Source: Pseudomonas sp. GM79
Lineage (GTDB): Bacteria; Pseudomonadota; Gammaproteobacteria; Pseudomonadales; Pseudomonadaceae
Direction of reading: 5' to 3'
Length of the DNA: 64,000 nucleotides
NCBI RefSeq assembly: GCF_000282495.1
Contig: NZ_AKJE01000076.1
Location: forward strand, 1-64,000
A program made the position numbers and the translations under genes. Of this stretch, positions 56,798-64,000 are shown one piece after another (the stretch's first letter is position 1; each line of letters opens with the position of its first letter). The notes beneath the pieces were generated by a model. That model saw only the letters and a list, made by a program, of their open reading frames with translations, searched no databases and was not told the origin of the DNA.

Positions 56798-57934
56798 TCA
56801 TTCATCTGGCGCGATAGCGATCTTCAGAAGACAACCATGAAGATACACGACAGCTTCGCGACCGTTAATTTCTACTGGCGTGGGATTCTGAATTAAATCC
56901 TCATCGGCTCCACTGACTATCTTGGTGAGTGTCTTATCTAGGATATTGGCACGCCAGATTGTTCTGCTGCCATTCTTAAAATAAAAAACTGGACGCGACT
57001 TACTCCAAATCGGGGTGTAAATATACCAGTCATTTCCCGGTGTATCGACAGGTGCAATAGTTTCCTCTCCAGAGGAGTGCGAATAATACGCCTTTATAGG
57101 TCCAAACATTTCAACGGTACCGAATAGTAACCCGCCTATGGCGTGATCAGTGCTATTTGACCACTGCTGAATCAGCAAGCTAGTCTCCTTAGGTTGTGCA
57201 TTCGACCCCAGCTTGTAAACCATACCTTTCTGCTGCTTTCTAGTTATCTGTTCCCGATAGTAAAATGCCCCATCTAAAATCCCGGCGAACCTTTTGCCTT
57301 CGTCATTTCCGCCTAAACTTAGCGCGCCATCAAATCCGATATCTTTAGCAATGGTGTGGATAATGGGTTGTGCTATTGGATTTCTATCCACATATTCATA
57401 CAGATTCCCCCTATAAACAGACAACTGGGTATCGTAGTGCCCTTCGAAAATGATGACATGTAGCATCCCTGCCAACATTTCTGCGGAAAGGAGATAACGC
57501 TCAGTAACGCCCTTCTCGTTCGGAAGTCCCGCTAGCTCCACAGTTCTCCACGAGCGAAAACTTTGCGTATATATTTTGTCCGCCGGCAGAAGCTTGATAT
57601 CTTTTTCAGTAACAGGAGCGTTTTCCGGCAACGGTGTTAGAAAACGAATTTGTTGATCGTAAGCGTCTACCAAACACTCAGTTGATTCGCAGGTGTTGCG
57701 CTGCGTCTCAAGCCATTCACTTTCAATAATCTGGAACGTATGTAGATTTTTTAATAGTTTGAAAGCTGCGCTCAACTGTTCATCCAGAGTAGATAAATAC
57801 GGAGTTCCGCAGATTTTCCTCTCTACTTCTGTTGAGGCTTTGTGGCAGTCAAAGCTTGCCGAATACGTATAAGAGCTGAGCAGCAGTAGTGAAACAAGCG
57901 ACACTCCTGCAGAAAGGAATTTTAATTTTTTCAT
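56798..57934 (-). CDS. Exported protein with N-terminal LprI-like domain
   Basis: A 378-residue protein with a signal (FLSAGVSLVSLLLLSSYTYS). Directly after cleavage comes SFDCHKASTEVERKICGTPY and LSTLDEQLSAAFKLLKN, the LprI-type lysozyme-inhibitor motif, then CESTECLVDAYDQQIRFL. The remaining ~270 residues (VELAGLPNEKGVTERYLLSA and onward) have no recognised family. The start at ATG 57934 is a choice: no good ribosome site is visible, and an upstream start at 57991 is possible. The gene is AT-rich compared with the core genome, as are its neighbours. Confidence 0.6.
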   Translation of the reverse strand: MKKLKFLSAGVSLVSLLLLSSYTYSASFDCHKASTEVERKICGTPYLSTLDEQLSAAFKLLKNLHTFQIIESEWLETQRNTCESTECLVDAYDQQIRFLTPLPENAPVTEKDIKLLPADKIYTQSFRSWRTVELAGLPNEKGVTERYLLSAEMLAGMLHVIIFEGHYDTQLSVYRGNLYEYVDRNPIAQPIIHTIAKDIGFDGALSLGGNDEGKRFAGILDGAFYYREQITRKQQKGMVYKLGSNAQPKETSLLIQQWSNSTDHAIGGLLFGTVEMFGPIKAYYSHSSGEETIAPVDTPGNDWYIYTPIWSKSRPVFYFKNGSRTIWRANILDKTLTKIVSGADEDLIQNPTPVEINGREAVVYLHGCLLKIAIAPDE

Positions 57935-58029
57935 TAAACAACCATAAAACTTAAGGAAAACAACTAAGCCTCGTCTATTTATTAAAAACATAGAATTGGA
58001 CCGACGAGATTCTTACTTTTATTTTTCAT

Positions 58030-58776
58030 TTATTTTGATGGCGGAGCAACTGCGATTTGCCTGGCACGATCAAGGGTCAGACGAATCAAGCAACTAGCAG
58101 ATTGCTCACCATATATAGACTTTACGCACTCGAGATCCCGAAGTTTTATCCAAGCTCGTTGAACCTCACGAAACGCGGTTCTTTTTTCGTCATTTAAACG
58201 ATTTGCCTTATCATGGTAAGCCGAATTAAGCAGCGCATCCGCATCCGCCAAAACCAACTGATAAATATCGCTCTCTTGCACTATTTTTACTTGAGGCAAA
58301 CTCTGAGGTAGATCCGCATCCCAGTTATTCAATCCATTATTATCATCAACTCTTAGCTTGACCGTTTTATTATCAAACCACCCATATTGATTTTTTTCCT
58401 GCTCCGACTTGTAAAGCAACTCAATATAAATTGGGTCGCTTCCCCGTTGCGGATCATTTAGCAGAGTCTGCTTTAAAACACTGACATTTCCATTTCCCTC
58501 ATCCAGTTCGAAAGAAAAGCAAGGGGTTGGCCCAGGCTGAGCAGCTGACTTGCTAGCACGCATACAGTCCGCTCGAGTAGAGCCGCTCGGCTCATTACTT
58601 CCCGTTTCTACATCTTGAATTCTAATTAGTAGTCTCAAGTTAGGGGGCGCAGAATAGTCGGCTTGCAATATCTTCGCGGAATAGAACGGTTCTGCTTGAA
58701 CGGTAGCGACGCCAAATACAAAAAATGCTGAGCATGCCAAGAAAATTATATTTTTAACCACAGGACTTAATTCCAT
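58030..58776 (-). CDS. Exported protein with C-terminal LprI-like domain
   Basis: A 248-residue protein with a signal (NIIFLACSAFFVFGVATVQA). The C-terminal ~90 residues (ADALLNSAYHDKANRLNDEK, VQRAWIKLRDLECVKSIYGE, SCLIRLTLDRARQI) are LprI/DUF1311-like; the first part has no recognised family. Here the inhibitor-like domain is at the end, not the front. The direction and cluster position match its neighbours. Confidence 0.6.
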   Translation of the reverse strand: MELSPVVKNIIFLACSAFFVFGVATVQAEPFYSAKILQADYSAPPNLRLLIRIQDVETGSNEPSGSTRADCMRASKSAAQPGPTPCFSFELDEGNGNVSVLKQTLLNDPQRGSDPIYIELLYKSEQEKNQYGWFDNKTVKLRVDDNNGLNNWDADLPQSLPQVKIVQESDIYQLVLADADALLNSAYHDKANRLNDEKRTAFREVQRAWIKLRDLECVKSIYGEQSASCLIRLTLDRARQIAVAPPSK

Positions 58777-58834
58777 TTAATTCTAAATAATGGAGATAGT
58801 TTTATTTATCTAAAGCTAAACCTACTTTACAAAT

Positions 58835-58893
58835 AAATCCGTCCCCTTTTTGCTATTTTCCGAAGAAGTAAAAGATAGGAGGGGGACGGATTT
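58835..58893. repeat. Inverted repeat AAATCCGTCCCC / GGGGACGGATTT
   Basis: A perfect 12-bp inverted repeat (58835-58846 and 58882-58893) with 35 bases between, inside the VgrG cluster. The ends AAATAAATCCGTCCCC recall those flanking REP-associated transposase genes in Pseudomonas, so it could be a mobile-element remnant or simply a terminator-like hairpin. Confidence 0.5.
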
Positions 58894-58933
58894 AGCTAAA
58901 CCCATCTCCTTCTCCTCGGAGTGATAACCGGAG

Positions 58934-59443
58934 TCACTGATCGACAAGATCTATTAAATGGAGCGCCTTGCCATCGAACTCGTAGAAACGCTGTCTGTTA
59001 CCTTCTTCGAGGTCGTTACCATTTACATCTACCTCTGGGTCGGCTGCGACACCCATAATCACGAGCAATTTGCTGTTCGGTTTGTAGACGGCCGCATAGG
59101 GTGCTGTTCCGTCACTTCCAACTATGTAATAAGCATTAGGGAATGATGTAACAACCTCACCGGTTTTCACGTCAAGAACCTCCCCACATATCGCGCCGCC
59201 ACCACAGCCGTTTGCGTAAACCACGTAATGACCAGCAAAATTTACGGGGCGCTTAATGGCATTCTTTCGCCCCTCAGCCCAGCTTTTATTTTCATCACCC
59301 ACCACAACATCATGATGTTCGCCCTGAAATATTTCGTCGACTTTATAGTTTTCGAACCGCGGTGTGTCAGCCTTAGCGAAACACGAAAACAGAAAAAGTG
59401 CGCCCAACCAAAACAAACGAAACGCCAACAACTTACTTGCCAT
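58934..59443 (-). CDS. Small exported protein overlapping the effector gene; candidate immunity protein
   Basis: A 169-residue protein with a signal (LLAFRLFWLGALFLFSCFAKA) that sends it to the periplasm. The mature part includes RPVNFAGHYVVYANGCGGGAI, GEVLDVKTGEV and VGSDGTAPYAAVYKP; no named family is recognised. Its ATG at 59443 lies inside the last codons of the large effector gene (11-base overlap), the tightest coupling in the cluster. Overlap plus export is the usual mark of a cognate immunity gene for a periplasm-acting effector. Confidence 0.65.
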   Translation of the reverse strand: MASKLLAFRLFWLGALFLFSCFAKADTPRFENYKVDEIFQGEHHDVVVGDENKSWAEGRKNAIKRPVNFAGHYVVYANGCGGGAICGEVLDVKTGEVVTSFPNAYYIVGSDGTAPYAAVYKPNSKLLVIMGVAADPEVDVNGNDLEEGNRQRFYEFDGKALHLIDLVDQ

Positions 59444-62400
59444 TATTTTTTGACTCCTCCAGAACGCGAACCATATCAACTGGTAATATGTGAGCGGCAT
59501 TTAGACCATCGCCATCATAATACGACTGTCCTTCAAAGCTTGCGACCCTGGCTAACATCACCGTTTTTCCGTCTTTCATTTCGACGTTTCCGTCCTCATC
59601 TATCTTCGGCACGGAGCTTATAGTTTTACCTTTTCTCACACCTGCCGAGGCGAATTCTAAAGCCCAGGCGTAAGCAGCTTTTTCGATGTCGCCATCCCCT
59701 TCCAGATACTGGACGAACGCCTTGCGCTTAACTCTTATTAAGTATTCTTCGAAAATTTTGTCCTGCATCTCTTCATCAAACTTAAGACTGGTATCAAGCT
59801 CAAGCTTTTTCACAGCACCATTAATCGTATCAGGAATCATCTGATAGCGACCCGCCGCAAGAACATCACGATCCTTCTGCTTTTTCTGTAGTTCAGCGAT
59901 CGTCCACGTCGTCAAATCAGTTTTATAAAAGGATTGTCTTCCACCCTTCGTTTTATTGTAAGCAGTGTAATCGTTATTCGACTCTACACTTGCAAGCAAA
60001 TTAGCAAACGCACTGTGCGCCCAGCCTTTTCCAGGCACGGCAAACTTCATGAAATTATTTACGAAAGCTATCGGGTGAAAATGATAGACCTGCTTCGGCA
60101 GTGGTATTTGTAGAGCTCCCGCCAACTCGTCCCAAAAAACCAGCTTATCTATCCGCTCCTTTTCATGTTCCAATAATTTTGGAGACTCCGCGAGTAATTT
60201 ATCAAGACGACTCCACTTCGGCTCGGAAGATTTCGCCTGCCATTCGGTGGGATGATAAGCAATTAACTTTGTCCAGCCATCCAGAAACTCCACGTTTTTT
60301 AACGCTGAGTTCAAGTCCACTGAAGTAATTTCACCATCTTTGTCACCTAGCGCATCCAGTTTCGAATACAACTCCTTGAAAAAAGGCGGCATTGAGTCAG
60401 GATCGAGAAAACCGTCTGAATTTTCATCGCCCTCTTTGACAACCGTAAACCCTAACTTTGCCCAGTCATGTTGAGATATCAGCTGAGCACCCGATGACGT
60501 AAAGGTTACATCAGCCTTTTTAATCAAACCCGTCAGCTTTTTGTCCTTCTCTGTAACAGTCAGCTCATACCACTCAACCCCCGTTAAATCCTTGAATACA
60601 GATACCGATCCCATAGGGACTATATGTCTAGATCCAAGGGTCGAAGACTGGCCCGTAGGTGTCTTGCTGGTGAGTACCGTACCTGCTGGAAGAGTCATAT
60701 AACTCATTCCAATTTTCAGGGCTGCTTCATTTTGTAAGAATTTTTCGAGCCCCGTGTCACTGGTGAAAATCTCAATATGAGTGTGATATTTACTGGAGGT
60801 CGTACCCTCAACTTTCCCAAGATTTTCCTGCAAGCCTAAAAACCCTATTGGATGGCCCGCTTTGATAGCCGCCTGGCAAGCGATCACCTTATCGAATTCG
60901 ATAGGTGTGACCTCATCCCACGTGACCATTCGAGCTTTACCGATGTCCTCCACACATGCCCAAAAAGTTGACGGCACAGTTCCTGCGCCTCTCAAGCCAC
61001 CTGACAAACAGGTGCACTCAGCCATCCGAACAAGAGAACTTCCGACTTTCAGATTAAATACGTTAGTACCATCAAACTTAATTTCACTATTCAAACAAAG
61101 CGCCATTTCTCCAAGCGGCTCACCAGCACTTTCACCGTTAGCAATCACTTGGGGCGCTGAGAACAGCGGCAATCCGTTAGGAGCGCTGACACGAGCCTTT
61201 ACTAGCCCTTTCCAATAACCTGGCCGAGTTCGTTCCGGAGGCAATATTGCGGTCCAAATCGCGGTGTCTTTTTTATTCTTTAATGCTACACCGTCCTTTT
61301 TGTAAGCAAACCATGCTTCTTGTCCTAATTTCCTCTTGGAAACCTTTCCGCTCAATAACTTACCTCTGGCATAAGTGATATCGTTACTGGCAAGTTTTTC
61401 CTCTAAAACTTCAAAGACGGCGCCAACGGAAATCACCCCATACTTCTCGCACCCCGGCCCATCCTCCAGATCACTGCGGGCCATATAATCGCCCGCCGTG
61501 AATTTTATCTTTGGCTTCCCCAACTCTTCCTCAGTTGGCAAATACCCCCTGTAAGGTACGAGGTGCATATAGAGGCTAAAAAACACCAAGCTGTTTTGCT
61601 TTCCTTTGTTCGCACCCTCTTCGGAATTGACGGGCGATTTGTAGTCATGCCGAACCAAACAGAAGGAGTTGGAGTATTTTAGCTTGGCCGGCTTTTCTCC
61701 AGAGTATTCGGACTGTAAATAGTCTTCGTTAAGGCGATAGGCTACAACCACGCCATCCGCCATGCATCGAACAGGTTCATTTTTCACACAGTAAGATGCA
61801 CTTGCATCGCTGATATGAATGCCACCGTGCCAAAAATTATAGCTCCCCAATAAATATTGACCTGAGGTCTCATTTTCGATGGCGGTATAAAGTTCATTTG
61901 CACTATCGAATTGCTTTCCATCAGCTTTTCTTATGGGAAATTGAAAGCCTATAACAGGCTCAGAGCCCGCTGGAGAAGAAGCGGGCGCGGGCGCTGGTGC
62001 CGGCGATTCCGCCGCACCAGTTCTGTACTCTTCTTTAGCCCTGAGAAACTTTGTTGGAACAGGCCAGTAGAACGCCGGATCTTTGGTGCCAAAATAAGTA
62101 AACGACGGCCCTTTTCTTGTTTGCGCTCCAAAAAACTTCCCAGCCGTACCGGCCGGGTTAACTTGTACGACAATACCAGTATGGAATAACTTATCACCAC
62201 CGCCCAACGGATCCTCATTAATCCAAAGAGCAATGTCACCTTTCTTGACGTCTGGGGGCACGACGCTTGTGTAATAAGTGGAGTCCACCATCACCCGCGT
62301 ATCTTCATATGGAATTTTGTAGCCAGCACCCGTCAGCAACAAATTAACCATATGCGAACAATCGATTAATTTATTACCGGCAGCATTTGTTTTTATGCCA

Positions 62401-62468
62401 TCGCCACCCATCTTGTATACGTAGCCATGATTCTCGTAGTTACCCGTTAAATCTAATGGTTCTGTCAT
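59433..62468 (-). CDS. Multidomain peptidoglycan-hydrolase-like effector of the VgrG cluster
   Basis: A 1011-residue protein with no signal peptide. In order: an NlpC/P60-like module with likely catalytic Cys37 (IDCSHMV) and His96 (LFHTGIVV); an Ala/Pro linker (about 152-171); an M23-like module with HGGIHISD (214-221) and a later HTHIEIF; two EF-hand-like loops (DENSDGFLDPD, GDKDGEITS); and a C-terminal lysozyme/transglycosylase-like module with Glu829 (SVESNND) and AAGRYQMIPDT (871 onward). Export without a signal, next to vgrG, fits type VI delivery. ATG 62468 follows AGGA. Together the domains could cut peptide and glycan bonds of a rival's wall. Confidence 0.72.
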   Translation of the reverse strand: MTEPLDLTGNYENHGYVYKMGGDGIKTNAAGNKLIDCSHMVNLLLTGAGYKIPYEDTRVMVDSTYYTSVVPPDVKKGDIALWINEDPLGGGDKLFHTGIVVQVNPAGTAGKFFGAQTRKGPSFTYFGTKDPAFYWPVPTKFLRAKEEYRTGAAESPAPAPAPASSPAGSEPVIGFQFPIRKADGKQFDSANELYTAIENETSGQYLLGSYNFWHGGIHISDASASYCVKNEPVRCMADGVVVAYRLNEDYLQSEYSGEKPAKLKYSNSFCLVRHDYKSPVNSEEGANKGKQNSLVFFSLYMHLVPYRGYLPTEEELGKPKIKFTAGDYMARSDLEDGPGCEKYGVISVGAVFEVLEEKLASNDITYARGKLLSGKVSKRKLGQEAWFAYKKDGVALKNKKDTAIWTAILPPERTRPGYWKGLVKARVSAPNGLPLFSAPQVIANGESAGEPLGEMALCLNSEIKFDGTNVFNLKVGSSLVRMAECTCLSGGLRGAGTVPSTFWACVEDIGKARMVTWDEVTPIEFDKVIACQAAIKAGHPIGFLGLQENLGKVEGTTSSKYHTHIEIFTSDTGLEKFLQNEAALKIGMSYMTLPAGTVLTSKTPTGQSSTLGSRHIVPMGSVSVFKDLTGVEWYELTVTEKDKKLTGLIKKADVTFTSSGAQLISQHDWAKLGFTVVKEGDENSDGFLDPDSMPPFFKELYSKLDALGDKDGEITSVDLNSALKNVEFLDGWTKLIAYHPTEWQAKSSEPKWSRLDKLLAESPKLLEHEKERIDKLVFWDELAGALQIPLPKQVYHFHPIAFVNNFMKFAVPGKGWAHSAFANLLASVESNNDYTAYNKTKGGRQSFYKTDLTTWTIAELQKKQKDRDVLAAGRYQMIPDTINGAVKKLELDTSLKFDEEMQDKIFEEYLIRVKRKAFVQYLEGDGDIEKAAYAWALEFASAGVRKGKTISSVPKIDEDGNVEMKDGKTVMLARVASFEGQSYYDGDGLNAAHILPVDMVRVLEESKNNGK

Positions 62469-62484
62469 TTCTGCATCCTGCAAA

Positions 62485-63504
62485 TTAGTAGCAATGGCTG
62501 GCTTCAGTGACTTCAGCGGCTTGCGATTTTAATCTGGTTAAATTATTCAGGGCGATGGCATTTCCTTTACTGGCGGCCAAGCGATAGCAATACATGGCTC
62601 TGGACATATCCTTAGTTACCAATCTACCAGTCTCGAATGTATCGCCTAGTTTATTCATAGCGTCAGGTGAGCTCATTGATGCGGCGCGAATCAGCTCCCT
62701 TTCTGCCTCCTCAGGATGCTGACAAGGGCCGTCAGGGTCAGTGTCATTGCCATAACAATAGAATGTGGACAAAGCAGAAGCGCCGCTTGCGAGGGTAGTG
62801 GCTGCAACCTTGAATAGGGTCTCGACCTTATCTGTCTCCAGCTGCGATGCCATTCCGGAAAGACTCAAGCTGGCAGCATTGAGACTCGCCTGAGGATCAC
62901 CGGAAGCCGCTGCACACACGTAGTTTTCCAACGCGGCTTCAAAGAACTCTCCCGTCAGAGAGTATTTATCCAACCCACCAAGCCGCCCGTAGGTTCGCGC
63001 ACGTTGATAACAAAAATTCTCGGCGATACTCATGGTCGCAGTACTCGCTCCAACAAGGTCTTTCTCATTGATCGACCAATCCTCAACTCCCTCAAGCACC
63101 CAGCAAGTCTGCCGTGAAAAGTTGAAGATCTTGATGTAGCTATTACCCGCTCGCTTATCCACAACGTTGAAGTGACTGCCGTCAACGGCTTCGACTTCAA
63201 CACCTTCAGTCTTGTCTGGGGCTATGGGCGCCATAAGTGGAAACACCAAAGTGGAACTGTTAACTCTGGTCGTTTGTGGCTCAAAAGCCCCCTGCTCTCC
63301 TGCAGGTTTTAAAACCAGCGACTTCACCGTCATTGCGGTCAATCGCTCCTGGACTTCAGTATTTGCAGAGAACGCCGGAAGGAACTGAGCGAAATCCTGG
63401 GATGGGCACTCATCTGCAAAAACGCTGTCATGAAACAGGCTCAATAGCGACGCGATGAATACCGCTGCCGCGAATCCATTGCTCTCCTTAAAAATACGAT
63501 TCAT
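62485..63504 (-). CDS. Exported Sel1-like repeat protein between vgrG and the effector gene
   Basis: A 339-residue protein with a signal (AAAVFIASLLSLFHDSVFA). The C-terminal half contains Sel1-type units (ENYVCAAASGDPQASLNAAS, AERELIRAASMSSPDAMNKL, DMSRAMYCYRLAASKGNAIA). It aligns over its whole mature length with the second part of the fusion gene at 55358. The start ATG 63504 lies just after the vgrG stop codon; an overlapping GTG 63513 is possible. Sel1-like proteins serve as immunity partners in some type VI pairs, so this is a second immunity candidate. Confidence 0.65.
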   Translation of the reverse strand: MNRIFKESNGFAAAVFIASLLSLFHDSVFADECPSQDFAQFLPAFSANTEVQERLTAMTVKSLVLKPAGEQGAFEPQTTRVNSSTLVFPLMAPIAPDKTEGVEVEAVDGSHFNVVDKRAGNSYIKIFNFSRQTCWVLEGVEDWSINEKDLVGASTATMSIAENFCYQRARTYGRLGGLDKYSLTGEFFEAALENYVCAAASGDPQASLNAASLSLSGMASQLETDKVETLFKVAATTLASGASALSTFYCYGNDTDPDGPCQHPEEAERELIRAASMSSPDAMNKLGDTFETGRLVTKDMSRAMYCYRLAASKGNAIALNNLTRLKSQAAEVTEASHCY

Positions 63505-63509
63505 ATCAA

Positions 63510-64000
63510 TCACTCAGAAAACACAAAAAAAGCCTTCGGCTTAACCTTCTCAGGCACCGCATTCCCCAACGCCTGATCCATCAAACTCCCCGCCTTATCC
63601 TTATCCGCCGCCCCCGGCAGCACCGGCGGCTTAATCCCAATCCCAGTCCCACTCCCCGCCGAACCACCCGCATTAATCTTCACCACCGGCCCAACAACCG
63701 TCACACCACCGGCATCCAGCTTGATAAAACTCCCCCCGGCCTTAACCGTGAGCTCCATCCCAGCCTCGATAACAATCTTGTCCCCAGCCTTGAGGTGAAT
63801 CTCTTTCCCCGCACTGGTCAGCTGCGCAGTCCCCAACTTCACATGCTGGTTCTGCCCAACCGTCAGGTGATCATCCATCCGCACTTCACTCTTGCGATCC
63901 GCAATGGTGGTCCGATGTTCCTCAGCCTTCAGCTCGGTGTAGGTGTTCTTCACCACCGTGTCGTGGCGTTCATTCCCCACGCGAATCTTCTGGTCGTGTT
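63510..64000 (-). CDS. vgrG: Type VI secretion spike protein VgrG, C-terminal part (cut by window edge)
   Basis: The last ~163 codons of a gene that continues past the window. The segment HDQKIRVGNERHDTVVKNTY, the repeated T/K/N strand pattern (HVKLGTAQLTSAGKEIHLKA, DKIVIEAGMELTVKAGGSFI) and LDAGGVTVVGPVVKINAGG form the C-terminal beta-helix needle typical of VgrG (TssI). A Gly/Pro/Ala tail of about 45 residues follows with no extra catalytic domain. VgrG caps the Hcp tube and carries effectors; the genes downstream on the same strand are its likely cargo. Confidence 0.9.
   Translation of the reverse strand, partial: HDQKIRVGNERHDTVVKNTYTELKAEEHRTTIADRKSEVRMDDHLTVGQNQHVKLGTAQLTSAGKEIHLKAGDKIVIEAGMELTVKAGGSFIKLDAGGVTVVGPVVKINAGGSAGSGTGIGIKPPVLPGAADKDKAGSLMDQALGNAVPEKVKPKAFFVFSE

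Overview
The window is chromosomal DNA of a Pseudomonas, almost certainly of the P. fluorescens group. From rep to the HDOD gene the gene order follows, as I recall it, the P. aeruginosa block PA5296-PA5346: rep, xpt, cycB, pauR-like gene, dadX, ridA-like gene, dadA, lrp, then rpmG/rpmB, radC, coaBC, dut, algC, argB, pyrE, crc, rph, yicC, gmk, rpoZ, spoT, ridA, oxyR, recG. The intergenic gaps are filled with the palindromic REP families typical of the fluorescens group. I see no rRNA, tRNA, CRISPR or intact insertion sequence.

Layout. 1-4.7 kb: the 5' end of a chemoreceptor gene, a divergent LysR regulator/MATE exporter pair, and a GGDEF-EAL protein. 5-16.5 kb: Rep helicase, xanthine salvage, a large CoA-transferase-like protein, cytochrome c5, and a D-alanine catabolic cluster (dadA, RidA-like, dadX and divergent lrp) next to polyamine genes (PauR-like regulator, PuuB/PauB-like oxidase). 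16.6-25 kb looks accessory: a DUF1127/MocR divergent pair, a four-gene chaperone-usher cluster built on a DUF1120 subunit, and a lipoprotein-like phospholipase D. 25-38 kb: MFS exporter, PauC/KauB-type aldehyde dehydrogenase, cupin, ribosomal proteins L33/L28, a peptide-binding protein, RadC, and the coaBC-dut-algC-argB run followed by pyrE and crc. 38-46.6 kb: RNase PH, YicC, Gmk, omega, SpoT, RidA, a tandem pair of duplicated lipoproteins and an SDR-like protein. 46.7-53.7 kb: exbB-exbD-tonB (TonB energiser), OxyR, RecG and a YbaK-HDOD protein.

54-64 kb is the most interesting part. After a DUF6124 gene with a strongly structured leader, a minus-strand, visibly AT-richer cluster runs to the window edge. 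It reads, in transcription order: the 3' end of a type VI secretion vgrG; an exported Sel1-like protein; a ~1011-residue multidomain protein with an NlpC/P60-like Cys-His module, an M23-like module, two EF-hand-like loops and a C-terminal lysozyme/transglycosylase-like module; an overlapping small exported protein; and three more exported proteins with LprI-like (lysozyme-inhibitor-type) domains. The last of these fuses an LprI-like domain to a close paralogue of the Sel1-like protein. I read this as a VgrG-linked, multi-enzyme peptidoglycan-degrading effector with an array of periplasmic immunity or inhibitor proteins. The domain and context evidence is direct; the function is inferred.
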